A stretch of DNA of 64,000 nt from Psychrobacillus sp032154225 (GTDB taxonomy: Bacteria; Bacillota; Bacilli; Bacillales_A; Planococcaceae): assembly GCF_032154225.1 (NCBI RefSeq), contig NZ_JALDYF010000002.1, positions 294,071 through 358,070 on the forward strand, written 5' to 3'. Below, piece after piece: positions 17,227-25,929 of this stretch. Below the pieces are notes generated by a model. It was not told the origin of the DNA. It was given only the letters and a program-made list of their open reading frames with translations, and searched no databases. The position numbers were made by a program, and so were the translations under genes. Numbering within the stretch: position 1 is the first letter of the stretch; the number at the start of each line of letters is the position of its first letter.

Positions 17227-17321
17227 AAATGTTCACCTCCTTGAGTTTAATCTGCTCTTAAGGGAAGGTTTTATGCTTTTTTGTTTGCTTTAATTGGAAA
17301 ATATAGGGTGGAGTTGTGTGC

Positions 17322-17897
17322 GTGAAAAGGTTTGTAATTATGACAGTCGGTAAAACCCATAGTGGTAAAACGACGTTTGCGAAAGCTTTAGAAAAAGAGT
17401 TGTTGAATTCGGTCGTGATTGATCAAGATAATCATGCTGAATTTCTTCAGACTTATTATCAAACATTATTGCCTAAACAAGGAAATAATATGATTAAGTA
17501 CGCTATTACCGAAACTATTGTTAATTATGCAGTTAATGAAACTGATTGCCATATTATTCTTTGCAATTCAAATCGTAATCAAGAGGGTCGTTTGAGTTTG
17601 CTTGAATATTATCAAAGCAGGGGATTTGGCAGCATTTTAGTAGATTTTGATATTCCAGATGATATGTTGAAAGAGCGCATTGAAAAAAGTCAACGGACTA
17701 CAACGATACTAAGAACTGCTTTAAATTTTGGCGAAGTATTTACTCGGCAAAATAATGAAGAGGCGAAAGCTCCTATAGAGGGTGAAGCGGATTATTTATT
17801 AGTAGTTACAAATGAAGTGGATGTTCCAGATGTTATTGGAGAAATTGTTGCTATTGCTGTACGGAGAGGGATTCGATGCGAAATAGAAGAAAAGTAA
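17322..17897 (+). CDS. P-loop ATPase/kinase of the AAA or zeta-toxin-like type
   Basis: The 191-residue protein has Walker A TVGKTHSGKTTFAKAL at the N-terminus. A Walker B-like hydrophobic strand ending in CNSNRNQEGR follows, then a lid-like segment DDMLKERIEKSQRTT. The layout is that of small-molecule or nucleotide kinases in the ATP-binding AAA_33 group. The substrate cannot be told. GTG 17322 was chosen over GTG 17316 because GGTGGAG is then 9 bases away. The end overlaps the next small membrane gene by 22 bases, so the two form a unit. Confidence 0.75.
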   Translation: MKRFVIMTVGKTHSGKTTFAKALEKELLNSVVIDQDNHAEFLQTYYQTLLPKQGNNMIKYAITETIVNYAVNETDCHIILCNSNRNQEGRLSLLEYYQSRGFGSILVDFDIPDDMLKERIEKSQRTTTILRTALNFGEVFTRQNNEEAKAPIEGEADYLLVVTNEVDVPDVIGEIVAIAVRRGIRCEIEEK

Positions 17898-18076
17898 CTC
17901 CTACATTTCTAGTAATGATGTGCATTCTTTATGCATTAATTATTGTTAGCCAATGTGTTCAAGTTATTTACACACCGCATACATTTGTAAAAGTGATAAA
18001 TTTACTTACTATTATATTGCTATCTTCTATTATCGGTGCTTTTATTAGGGAGTTATTTGTTTTGAAAAAGAAGTAA
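17876..18076 (+). CDS. Small two-helix membrane protein, 66 aa
   Basis: The sequence has a basic N-terminus (MRNRRKVTP), two hydrophobic helices (about residues 10-30 and 39-58) and a basic end (LFVLKKK). The start lies inside the 3' end of the kinase-like gene, with AGAGGGA seven bases upstream, indicating coupled translation. No family is recognised. Confidence 0.6.
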   Translation: MRNRRKVTPTFLVMMCILYALIIVSQCVQVIYTPHTFVKVINLLTIILLSSIIGAFIRELFVLKKK

Positions 18077-18109
18077 TACACTTTTTATTAACTAGGTGGT
18101 GACTACTGT

Positions 18110-18526
18110 ATGGAGTTTAGGGAGTTAATAAATGAAAGAGGATGGCATATTTCATTTGAACAAATTTGTGAACGAAAAACAAAAGATGTGGGCTTAAGCA
18201 TAATTGTAAACAAAGCCAAAAATCCAACTGATTTACTCATTTATCCTCACCCGGATAGTAATGTTACAACTTTACAGTTAGACTTTTCAAATTATGTTAC
18301 ATATTCCGTCATCTACGATGATTTTACAGTTTGGAACGATGAGGAAATATATGAAGGAGAGTCTTTCCTAATTTATCATAAGTCCAAATTCTTCGATTTT
18401 ATCCAACGGGAATCATGCTTGCCAGATAAAAAATTAATGCATCTTTCATTGTCTTGTATTGAACATAGGGTAGATATAATTTGCTACGAGGAGCCAACTG
18501 TCACTGTGATTTTTCAAAAACCATAA
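18110..18526 (+). CDS. Hypothetical protein, 138 aa
   Basis: The frame has a good AGGTGGTGA site before ATG 18110. It is soluble by composition, rich in Ile, Asp and Glu, with several predicted beta strands (TTLQLDFSNYVTYSVIYDDF, VDIICYEEPTVTVIF) and four cysteines that form no CxxC motif. I do not recognise a domain. It lies 33 bases after the small membrane gene and 15 before the next one, all in the same direction. Confidence 0.6.
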   Translation: MEFRELINERGWHISFEQICERKTKDVGLSIIVNKAKNPTDLLIYPHPDSNVTTLQLDFSNYVTYSVIYDDFTVWNDEEIYEGESFLIYHKSKFFDFIQRESCLPDKKLMHLSLSCIEHRVDIICYEEPTVTVIFQKP

Positions 18527-18541
18527 GGATGTGTTGTTTGA

Positions 18542-18832
18542 ATGAAAAAATTTAGTATAGGAATTGGTTTGATTGTAGTATCTATACTTATCTCGCTGCT
18601 TTTTAGTGATTTCTCTTTAATGTATAAAATTACTGGTGTTATCGCACTTGTATCTCTTGCAGCAAGCGCATTATTGTCTGGAGCATTTGTGAGCGGAGAT
18701 AGGTTGGGGCGAAACTTACAATCTGAATCAAAGGAAGATCGAAACGAAAGATTTTCATTAACTAGTTCTATACTACTTGTAGGTCTACCGAGTGGCGTCG
18801 TTGCAGTTATTAGTTATTTTTTGTTGATTTAA
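18542..18832 (+). CDS. DUF5316-like membrane protein, 96 aa
   Basis: Three hydrophobic helices are visible (about residues 4-22, 28-50 and 73-95). A hydrophilic loop lies between the second and third and contains SGDRLGRNLQSESKEDRNER. The loop GAFVSGDR..SKEDRNER is the pattern I associate with DUF5316 proteins of Bacillales. The family call is from memory of that motif. Function is unknown. Confidence 0.6.
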   Translation: MKKFSIGIGLIVVSILISLLFSDFSLMYKITGVIALVSLAASALLSGAFVSGDRLGRNLQSESKEDRNERFSLTSSILLVGLPSGVVAVISYFLLI

Positions 18833-18936
18833 CTAAAGGGTGATGTTAATTAAACAGAGAATATTGCTCTAGAAGATCATAATTTGGGGAGAATTTATTA
18901 AATGATCATTCTATTTCGGTATCGAGGAGAAATCGT

Positions 18937-19415
18937 ATGAAGAAGAAAATAATAATCTGGATTACAATTCCACTATTATGGAAGGACTTGTAATAATTAA
19001 CTGGAATTATATTTCTCAATCTATTGAATGGAAATTGAATTGGGGGTTTGAGGCTCCTATACCAAGTAGGTTAGAAACAGTATTTAATACAAGATATGGA
19101 TTCCCAAGTGAGGGGGAAACTTTTCATGTTCTTAAATATAGGTCTGTTGGAAAGAAGGTAAAGGAGAACAATGGTTGGATTGCTATTGATGAAAAATCTT
19201 TTGATACTGTATCAAGTCACCTTAAAAAATTTCAAAAAGATGCGACTAGTATAAACAAAGATACGCAGAATCTTCCTGTTTTATTTCAAGAGAATCTTGT
19301 GATTTTCGATAATAATGATAAATACTTTTATAAATTGGACGAAGATAATGGCTACATTCTTACAATTTCAAATACGAAAGAACAAAAATTGTTTGTAATG
19401 GAATGGATTCAATAG
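18937..19415 (+). pseudogene. Frameshifted membrane-anchored hypothetical protein
   Basis: ATG 18937 has a good ribosome site (CGAGGAGAA) and begins a signal or anchor helix, MKKKIIIWITIPLLW, but this frame stops at 18991. From 18978 the -1 frame carries on with GLVIINWNYISQS and runs to 19415. That would complete the hydrophobic anchor and add a ~140-residue soluble domain. One missing base around 18976-18990 explains both. The alternative is that only ATG 18978 is used (145 aa), but it has no ribosome site. No known domain is recognised. Confidence 0.6.
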
Positions 19416-19459
19416 TTAAGTATACTTTCTTCTTATAAATGAATATTGGGGATTGAAGA

Positions 19460-19960
19460 ATGAATATTAAAATTAGACCTTTAAGCATAGATGACTTTAA
19501 AAGAGTTTTAAATTGGAGTATGGATAACACTTTTTGTTCAGCTAATGGATGGGAGCAAAATAGAAGCGAAGAAGAATTATATAGTTGGTGGCTTCATTGT
19601 ATTAATAATGAATCTGATAGTTTTATTCGTATGGGAATAGAGATGGAAGGAAGGTTAGTTGGGTACACAGATTTAGCCTGTATGAAAGATAATGTAGCTG
19701 AATTAGGTATTGCAATTGGAGAGAGTTCGTTATGGGGGAAAGGAATTGGGTCTAATTCTATTCTATGTATGATGGATTATGCTTGTAAGAAGTTAGGAAT
19801 TACAGTTTTTAATGCTGAAATCCACGAAGCGAATATTCGTTCTAGAAAGATGTTTGAGAAAATAGGATTTAAAGAGATAAGTAGGAATGGCGTGGAAGAG
19901 TACTTGGGAATAGAAAACCTGCTAATACAATATAGGTTATTTTATAGCGAGAATATTTAA
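19460..19960 (+). CDS. GNAT family N-acetyltransferase (RimJ/RimL type)
   Basis: The 166-residue protein has the Acetyltransf_3 pattern. The N-terminus is IKIRPLSIDDFKRVLNWS. The acetyl-CoA loop is in IAIGESSLWGKGIGSNSILCM (the G-x-G-x-G/A loop). The motif B region NIRSRKMFEKIGFKEISR is near the end. GGGGATTGAAG precedes the ATG. The substrate is unknown; relatives act on ribosomal proteins or amino-sugar antibiotics. It stands alone between a broken gene and a deaminase. Confidence 0.82.
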   Translation: MNIKIRPLSIDDFKRVLNWSMDNTFCSANGWEQNRSEEELYSWWLHCINNESDSFIRMGIEMEGRLVGYTDLACMKDNVAELGIAIGESSLWGKGIGSNSILCMMDYACKKLGITVFNAEIHEANIRSRKMFEKIGFKEISRNGVEEYLGIENLLIQYRLFYSENI

Positions 19961-20000
19961 ATTTGCGTTAGAGATATAAGCTTTTTAAAGGGGGAAAATC

Positions 20001-20546
20001 ATGAGTATTGATAAAGATAGATTTTATTTAGAAATGGCATTGGAAGAAGCAGAACAAGCATTAAAGGAAAATACATACCCAGTAGGAGCAGTAATTGTTG
20101 ATGAAAACTACAATTTAATCTCAAGAGGGCGCAATAGAGTACACCCAGCACAAGATGCAACTGCCCACGCAGAAATTGATGCCATAAGAAATGCAGGTCA
20201 AGCAGTATTCAACGCAAAAATAAAAAGAGAAAAGTTTACAATATATTCTACACTAGAGCCGTGTCCTATGTGTACAGGTGGTATTTTATTTGCAAATATT
20301 AAAAGAGTAGTTTGGCTTTTGAATGACGACTTAGGATTTGGTGGTTATAAAAAAATGAAAGATGCTAAGGTCTTCGATGAAAGATTTGATGTAATAGAAA
20401 TGATTGAACAGCCTTATGAGGACTTAAAGACTAGGCAAAAAGAGCTTATGAATAATTGGGCAGTTAATCCGAATAACGTTGCAAATTTACGAAATGCAAT
20501 CCAAGAGAATTTACTTATTCGACAAAAGGATTGGATAGAGGAATAA
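20001..20546 (+). CDS. Nucleoside/cytidine-type deaminase
   Basis: The 181-residue zinc deaminase carries the full catalytic set: HAEIDAIRNAG (zinc His and proton-shuttle Glu) and PCPMCTGGILFANI (the two zinc cysteines). The fold and spacing match the CMP/dCMP and guanine/tRNA-adenosine deaminase superfamily. An extended C-terminus (WAVNPNNVANLRNAIQENLL) sets it apart from TadA. AAGGGGGAAA lies just before ATG. The substrate is not predictable from motifs alone. It lies in the accessory block with no metabolic neighbour. Confidence 0.82.
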   Translation: MSIDKDRFYLEMALEEAEQALKENTYPVGAVIVDENYNLISRGRNRVHPAQDATAHAEIDAIRNAGQAVFNAKIKREKFTIYSTLEPCPMCTGGILFANIKRVVWLLNDDLGFGGYKKMKDAKVFDERFDVIEMIEQPYEDLKTRQKELMNNWAVNPNNVANLRNAIQENLLIRQKDWIEE

Positions 20547-20569
20547 ATATTTATTGAGGGGTTACTCTT

Positions 20570-21131
20570 TTGAAAAAAAATACTTACTTTATTGGTTTTC
20601 GTTTCTTTATTAGCAGGATGTAATACAGATACTACTAATCGGTACGTTTCCAAAAAAGATGCGATCAAATACGGATTGGAGCAAGAAAGTTCAAACGATA
20701 TAGGAGAAGTAAATTTATTATCAGTAGAAGAATACATGGATGAAACAATCGTCTTTTTTTAAGTTGATCGTACATTAGGTGTGACGTGTATTACCGAAAG
20801 CAAGGATGGATTTAGTTGGTATAGAGGAATTCCGTCTACTGGATTTAGAGGAGAAGCTCCTTATTCGGAAGTAATTTTTGACAACGAGACTATACGGGGG
20901 ACAAAGATTTCTATTTTAGTAGGGAAGGCATTTGATGGAAATATACAGAAAATTAAATTACTTATTGAAGGAAATGACGAAGAACTGTCGATATCTGAAA
21001 ACTCTCGCATATTTTATGCCATTTATAAAGCACCTCGCCCTTCCTTTGAAATTATTCCGATAATTGGAATAAGTGATCTTTTCAATCTAAGCATAAGGGG
21101 TCCCAAAAGCTGTTTCGTCTGGCGCGTGTAA
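20570..21131 (+). pseudogene. Broken lipoprotein gene
   Basis: The reading frame at 20580 encodes a lipoprotein signal with lipobox LLVFVSLLAGCN and continues to 21131. Its start TTG 20570 is out of frame because a run of eight A (20573-20580) has one A too many. With seven A the N-terminus would read MKKILTLLVFV. A TAA at 20760-20762 then interrupts the same frame, after which it reads VDRTLGVTCITESKDGFSWY without loss. One frameshift and one nonsense codon make an active product unlikely. No family is recognised. Confidence 0.7.
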
Positions 21132-21321
21132 AATCTGTGCATCATGGAAACTTTCATTATTTGTTTCAATTGCGGCTTTTATTAAAAAGTCTTGGGTATT
21201 CTTACTAATTAGTACGATTACATTCATACCGATCGCATATTATTTTTCAGGGACCAATAATGCATGGAAATATGTTGGTTTGACTCCATTTCTACTTCTT
21301 GTTCTAACGATATTAATTTAG
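21097..21321 (+). pseudogene. Remnant of a small membrane protein
   Basis: A frame without a start codon or ribosome site reads two hydrophobic helices, SWVFLLISTITFIPIAYYF and VGLTPFLLLVLTILI, then stops at 21321. It overlaps the end of the broken lipoprotein gene. It looks like the 3' end of a gene whose front part has been lost. Confidence 0.45.
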
Positions 21322-21441
21322 TTCATAAGTAAGAAAAAATAGAGGCCAATTTAAGGGAATGAAGGACTTGGATTACTCCAATAAAAAGAGAAATTTTAGT
21401 GGCAAACGCTGTCATAAATAATTATATATAGGAGTTTTTCA

Positions 21442-21945
21442 TTGATAAAATTCTTTGAATATAATTGGCAAGTAAGAGACGAATGGTTTGAATGGTGTAA
21501 TCAACTATCAAATGAAGAATTGATAAAAGATCGAACTGGAGGAGTGGAAAGTATATAATATACGCTTTTTCACATTATTGATATTGAATATAGTTGGCTT
21601 CGCGGTATTCAAAGTAAGGATGATATAGAAATTGAATTTGCTGATTACGATACGCTCGAGAAGGTTAAATCATTGTCAGATACATTCCGGGAAGAAATAG
21701 TTGAATATTTGAAATTGTATTTAGGCGAATTTAAAAAGAAGCTTGTAAGTGTTCCTTGGGATGAAGATAAATATACTGTTGATGAAATATTACACCATAT
21801 AATTATTCACGAAGTTCATCATATTGGTCAACTTTCTATTTGGGCTAGAGAATTAGCACGAAGCCCTATACCTGCTAATTTTATTGGAAGAGAGTTAAAA
21901 CCTGTCTTTACTATTAAAACTAATAGGGTTGTTCATAACGAGTAG
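21442..21945 (+). pseudogene. DinB-family gene with an internal stop
   Basis: From TTG 21442 (AGGAG seven bases upstream) the frame encodes IKFFEYNWQVRDEWFEWCNQL, then GGVESI, a TAA at 21556-21558, then YTLFHIIDIEYSWLRGIQSK. It continues to the end with the DinB metal-site helices (HHIIIHEVHHIGQLSIWARE). A single T-to-A change in a TTA leucine codon would explain the stop, since relatives read SILYTLFH here. DinB-fold proteins are metal-dependent thiol-linked enzymes of varied role. The downstream 90 residues alone lack the first histidine. Confidence 0.75.
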
Positions 21946-21974
21946 TCAAAAATAGAGAGGTGAGGTGACATTAT

Positions 21975-22862
21975 ATGAATGAAACAATAGAAAAAGCAAA
22001 AAATCTTGAGGAATTATCTCGATTTTTATCTAAAATAAACAAACACAAGAAATCACATATTGGCTACTGTGGCGAAAAGGTAGAGGAAATTTACGAGACA
22101 TTAAAAGAGGACTTTGTCAGTAATGATGGCGATATCAAATTTTTCGTCGCAAGAAGTAATACGGGGGAAATCATTGCAGCCATTGGTTTGGACATAGATG
22201 AGTCAAGTGCAGAAGTATGGGGGCCGTTTAATCAAAATGCTTCTGTCGCGCTGCAGCATCAATTATGGGAACTGTTAGCAAATGAAAATCAAACTGTTCA
22301 AACCTTTGAGTTTTTTATTAATAAAGAAAATCTAGAACAACAAGCATTTATGAATGAACTACGGGCAAAAGTTACGGGTGAACATCTTATATTAGAAATT
22401 AAAGAAGAAGATTTCAATCGAGTGAGTGAGATAAAAAGTACACCGTTTATACAAAGTGATTTTCAAGCATTTGAAAAATTACATAACGAAATTTTCCCCA
22501 GCACTTACTACGATGCAAAAACAATAGCAGAGAGACTTAGCGATGAAAATATGCTGAGAGTGTTTAAAACCGAATCTAATGAGTTGCAAGGCTATGCCTA
22601 CTTTGAAGTTGATATTGGTATGGCAGAGGCTTCACTGGAGTATATAGGTATTTCCAAAAACGTACAAAATCAAGGTTTAGGCACGATGTTGTTAAAAGAA
22701 GTGCTGACAAAAATGTTTTCATATCCACAAATTAACGAAATTAAACTATGCGTAGATAATACGAACAGTCAAGCGAATCACGTTTATATTAAAGCTGAGT
22801 TTAAGCCGAAAGATATATTAATAAGTTATCTTCTTAATAAGGAGGATATCGATGACTTATAA
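21975..22862 (+). CDS. GNAT N-acetyltransferase, two-domain
   Basis: The 295-residue protein has a C-terminal GNAT domain with the acetyl-CoA signature YIGISKNVQNQGLGTMLLKEV and the closing region DNTNSQANHVYIKAEFKPKD. The N-terminal ~150 residues look like a second, degenerate GNAT fold (IKFFVARSNTGEIIAAIGLDI), a common architecture in Bacillales. AGAGGTGAGGTGA precedes the ATG. It overlaps the following HAD phosphatase gene by 11 bases, so the two are co-expressed. Confidence 0.8.
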   Translation: MNETIEKAKNLEELSRFLSKINKHKKSHIGYCGEKVEEIYETLKEDFVSNDGDIKFFVARSNTGEIIAAIGLDIDESSAEVWGPFNQNASVALQHQLWELLANENQTVQTFEFFINKENLEQQAFMNELRAKVTGEHLILEIKEEDFNRVSEIKSTPFIQSDFQAFEKLHNEIFPSTYYDAKTIAERLSDENMLRVFKTESNELQGYAYFEVDIGMAEASLEYIGISKNVQNQGLGTMLLKEVLTKMFSYPQINEIKLCVDNTNSQANHVYIKAEFKPKDILISYLLNKEDIDDL

Positions 22863-23625
22863 AATTGTGTTTTTCGATGTTGATGGAACAATTACAGATT
22901 ACAGGGATGGAACTATTTCAAACAGCACTAAAAAAGCTATGAGAGCATTAAAAAACAAAGGAATAAAGGTAGTTGCCGCAACTGGAAGACCTTTATCCAT
23001 GTGTGAGGAAATAGAGAAAATAGGAATTGATACTTTCATCACAGCAAATGGAGCATATGTAAAACAAAATGGAAAAGTGATTCATAAAATTACAATGGAT
23101 AAAGAGATCGTTCAACAAGTGGTCGAATTTGCAAACATACAAAATCACGCTCTTTCCTACTATACCGAGGAATTTAGCATGAACGGAGTACAAGAACCGA
23201 GAATAATAAAAGCATTGAATGAAACCTTGTCTCTAAATGATTATCCTATGATTAATTCTTCCATTCATGAAGAAGAAGTTTATTTGATGTGCTTATTCGC
23301 AAACGATGACTCTGTTCAGAAATATATCACTAAATTTCCGCATCTTACATTTAAAAGGTGGCATCCTTATGTGTTAAATGTCTTGCAACATGACGTCTCT
23401 AAGTCAATTGCAATCCTTAAAGTATTAGACTACTTTGGAATTGATAAAAAAGAAGCGATAGCTTTTGGCGATGGGGAAAATGATATAGACATGTTGGAGT
23501 TAGTAGGACTAGGAATAGCCATGGAGAATGGAAATGAAAATTTAAAAAACATAGCTGATTTCGTTACTAAAAAATCTAGTGAAGCCGGAATTGAATATGC
23601 ATTAAAGAGCTTTGGGATTATTTAA
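22852..23625 (+). CDS. Cof-type HAD phosphatase
   Basis: The 257-residue HAD-superfamily hydrolase has the Asp nucleophile motif FFDVDGTITD, motif II VVAATGRPL, the C2-type cap, lysine motif III, and motif IV AFGDGENDIDML. These define the Cof/YwpJ group, which dephosphorylates sugar phosphates and flavin or pyridoxal phosphates. The ribosome site AAGGAGGATATC lies inside the end of the GNAT gene. The substrate is unknown. Confidence 0.88.
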   Translation: MTYKIVFFDVDGTITDYRDGTISNSTKKAMRALKNKGIKVVAATGRPLSMCEEIEKIGIDTFITANGAYVKQNGKVIHKITMDKEIVQQVVEFANIQNHALSYYTEEFSMNGVQEPRIIKALNETLSLNDYPMINSSIHEEEVYLMCLFANDDSVQKYITKFPHLTFKRWHPYVLNVLQHDVSKSIAILKVLDYFGIDKKEAIAFGDGENDIDMLELVGLGIAMENGNENLKNIADFVTKKSSEAGIEYALKSFGII

Positions 23626-23654
23626 TCGGATTTACTACAAGGGAGTTGATATGC

Positions 23655-23852
23655 TTGTTAATCTTTGCAGAAATTTTACGTGCAATTTCTTTAGGAATAT
23701 TAGTTATTAGTACCGCTTTTTATTCTCGGCATCTAGCAAAAACTAAGAAGCAAAGAGGACTATCACCTTTTGAATCTACAATGTACATAATTATTCAAAT
23801 TGCATATCTATTATTTGCAATCAGCTTATTGATTTCTATATTTGTTGATTGA
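23655..23852 (+). CDS. Small membrane protein, 65 aa
   Basis: Two hydrophobic helices (about 1-20 and 40-63) flank a basic loop RHLAKTKKQRGLSPFEST. The start is likely TTG 23655, 9 bases after AAGGGAG; TTG 23646 is directly against that site. No family is recognised. It ends 32 bases before the start of a GNAT gene. Confidence 0.5.
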   Translation: MLIFAEILRAISLGILVISTAFYSRHLAKTKKQRGLSPFESTMYIIIQIAYLLFAISLLISIFVD

Positions 23853-23883
23853 TATTGGAAAAATGAAAGGACTGACTCTATTA

Positions 23884-24321
23884 ATGGATATTAGAAAACC
23901 TAATGATTCAGAATTGGAAAAGGTTATTTTACTTTCTCCACAAGCCTTATTTGATGGCACATTGGGTGAGGTAATGCCTACAAATAAAAAAATTAAACGC
24001 CTAGTTGAACCACTATTGGAAAAAGGAAGCTATTATTTAATAGCGACAGAGAACGATGAATTAATGGGCTGGATCTTTCTAGGGGCAAGTAAAGACCAAT
24101 TTACTGATAAGGTAAATGGGTTTATTTATGAACTTTTTGTTATAGAACAATTTAGAGGAAATGGAGTTTCCAAGCAGTTAATGCGAACTGCGATTGATCA
24201 TCTAAGACAGGATGGTTACTCTGAAGTACGCCTTAGTGCATTTGCAGGGAATCAAGTCATTAAACTTTATGAAAAAATGGGCTTTAACGTAAGAACCGTT
24301 ACTATGAGTTTGCCATTATAA
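23884..24321 (+). CDS. GNAT family N-acetyltransferase
   Basis: The 145-residue single-domain GNAT starts MDIRKPNDSELEKVILLS. The acetyl-CoA-binding segment is YELFVIEQFRGNGVSKQLM, and the C-terminal RLSAFAGNQVIKLYEKMGF matches the family. ATG 23884 gives the usual N-terminus; AAAGGA is 13 bases upstream, which is long. ATG 23863 is an alternative. The substrate is unknown. Confidence 0.75.
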   Translation: MDIRKPNDSELEKVILLSPQALFDGTLGEVMPTNKKIKRLVEPLLEKGSYYLIATENDELMGWIFLGASKDQFTDKVNGFIYELFVIEQFRGNGVSKQLMRTAIDHLRQDGYSEVRLSAFAGNQVIKLYEKMGFNVRTVTMSLPL

Positions 24322-24374
24322 ATAATTGTATGGAATGTTCTAAGTAACGGAAATCAGTGTGGAGGATTATATCT

Positions 24375-25181
24375 ATGACCATTAGTTGGAAAACGTGTTC
24401 TACAGAAATAAAGGATTTTGTAACAGATCTCTTATATAAAACGAAAGAAATAATAAAAGAAGATTTTATTGGTTTTTATATACACGGTTCTTTGGCAATG
24501 GGAGGATTTAATCCTAAAAGTAGTGATATAGATGTTTTGGTCTTAACGCATAAAAGAATGACTGTGGAAACCAAAAGAAAATTGGCTGAGTTATTTTTAA
24601 ATTTCTCCAATGAGCCATTTCCTGTAGAAATCAGTTTCATAAATAAGGAACAATTAAAAAAATGGACGCATCCGTGCCCCTTCGATTTTCATTATAGTGA
24701 ATTTTGGCGAGGCAGGTACCAAGATGACTTATCAAAAGGGGCATATCAAAATTTAAACGGAAAGTTAAGAAAAGACGCTGATTTAGCTGCACATATCACT
24801 CTTGCAAATCATCGAGGAATTTGTATAGAAGGACCTCCAATAGATGAAGTATTTCCAAAGATTCCGCGTTCGCATTATATATCATCCATATTGGGTGACT
24901 TCCAAGAATGTTTAGAGAATATTGAAGAAGACCCCATTTATTGCGTATTAAACTTAATAAGGGTGTATTGGTACCTTAAAGAAGGTATTATTTCGTCGAA
25001 GCAAGAAGCTGGTAACTGGGGACTATCATCCTTGCCAAAAGAGTTTAGCTTTACTATTCAAAAAGTGATTAATAGTTATGCAGATGAGAAGGAAATCTAT
25101 AAGTTCGAGAAAAGTGATCTTTTTATGTTAAGAAATTATGTAAATAAAAATGTGCAAGAGCTATTTAACATAACGAACTAA
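24375..25181 (+). CDS. AadA-like aminoglycoside nucleotidyltransferase family protein
   Basis: The 268-residue nucleotidyltransferase has GS(X)..SDIDVLV (Gly38-Ser39, Asp51 and Asp53 as metal ligands). A third acidic residue lies in PVEISF, and a C-terminal helical domain (DUF4111 type) contains VYWYLKEGIISSKQEAGNW. The same arrangement is found in ANT(3'')/ANT(9) spectinomycin-streptomycin adenylyltransferases. Overall it is a distant member, so real drug modification is not certain. ATG 24375 follows TGGAGGA at about 9 bases. It is an isolated gene in the accessory block with no mobile element beside it. Confidence 0.75.
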   Translation: MTISWKTCSTEIKDFVTDLLYKTKEIIKEDFIGFYIHGSLAMGGFNPKSSDIDVLVLTHKRMTVETKRKLAELFLNFSNEPFPVEISFINKEQLKKWTHPCPFDFHYSEFWRGRYQDDLSKGAYQNLNGKLRKDADLAAHITLANHRGICIEGPPIDEVFPKIPRSHYISSILGDFQECLENIEEDPIYCVLNLIRVYWYLKEGIISSKQEAGNWGLSSLPKEFSFTIQKVINSYADEKEIYKFEKSDLFMLRNYVNKNVQELFNITN

Positions 25182-25220
25182 TGTATACCATAGTTAATAA
25201 TCGTGAAGAGGAGTTAGGCT

Positions 25221-25821
25221 ATGAAGGAAAATGAATTGGATGTTTATCACATTGTTACTAGAGAAAAAATGACTATTGGACAGAAAATTAGCTTTGACAA
25301 AAAATTAAAAAAACACCTTGTATAGCTTCTTTTTTGAAAAGGAACAATTGAATTCTAAAGGCGAAGATTTTATTCAAATATTATACAGTCATTATACAAA
25401 TGAAGGATTGAACCTGAATAAAGAAAATGCCGAGGTAGCTGTTAAGTATGTAAGTCAAACAATTAGAGCTATTAGAGAAGTTGTAGTAGAAATGGTTAGA
25501 TTAGATTTATATCCTGAATATCCTTCAAGATTGTCTTGTTTATATGCTGCAAAAAGTTATGAAGACGCGTTGAAATGGAAGGAATTATTTGATTCGTACA
25601 ATCGAAAAGTTTTGCAGATTGTTAAACTTAGAGTTATTGGAAATTCTTTTGAGGGAGATGGAAAGCTATTACCAAAGGAAGATGGGCTTCCTTTCACTCA
25701 AAAGATTGAACAAGCAAGAGAATATTGGAAGGGCAATGTGAAAAATGAGCTTCCTGAACTTTTGATTAATGGAAAAATTGAAGTGATAGAAATAATTAAT
25801 GATTTCTCAGTTTGTAATTAA
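25221..25821 (+). pseudogene. DUF2441-like gene with a +1 frameshift
   Basis: ATG 25221 (GAAGAGGAG upstream) starts MKENELDVYHIVTREKMTIGQKISFDKKLKKHLV and stops at 25325. The +1 frame continues LYSFFFEKEQLNSKGEDFI to 25821. Removing one A from the A7 run at 25307-25313 joins them as KNTLYSFFFE, the form expected of DUF2441 (YHIV..REKM..GQ). The full product would be about 199 residues. As it stands only a 34-residue peptide is made from the proper start. Confidence 0.7.
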
Positions 25822-25929
25822 CTTTAGTAACGGCGTAATTGAATAATAGAATGCTGCAATAAATAGAGATAAGAATGTCTTTACGCAGAGAATTACAAGG
25901 GAACTTTGTATGAAGAGGTGAAAGTGACT

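Noticed and set aside
17047..17244. 65-codon plus-strand frame
   Set aside because: Antisense of the better supported 56-aa minus-strand gene, with no ribosome site.
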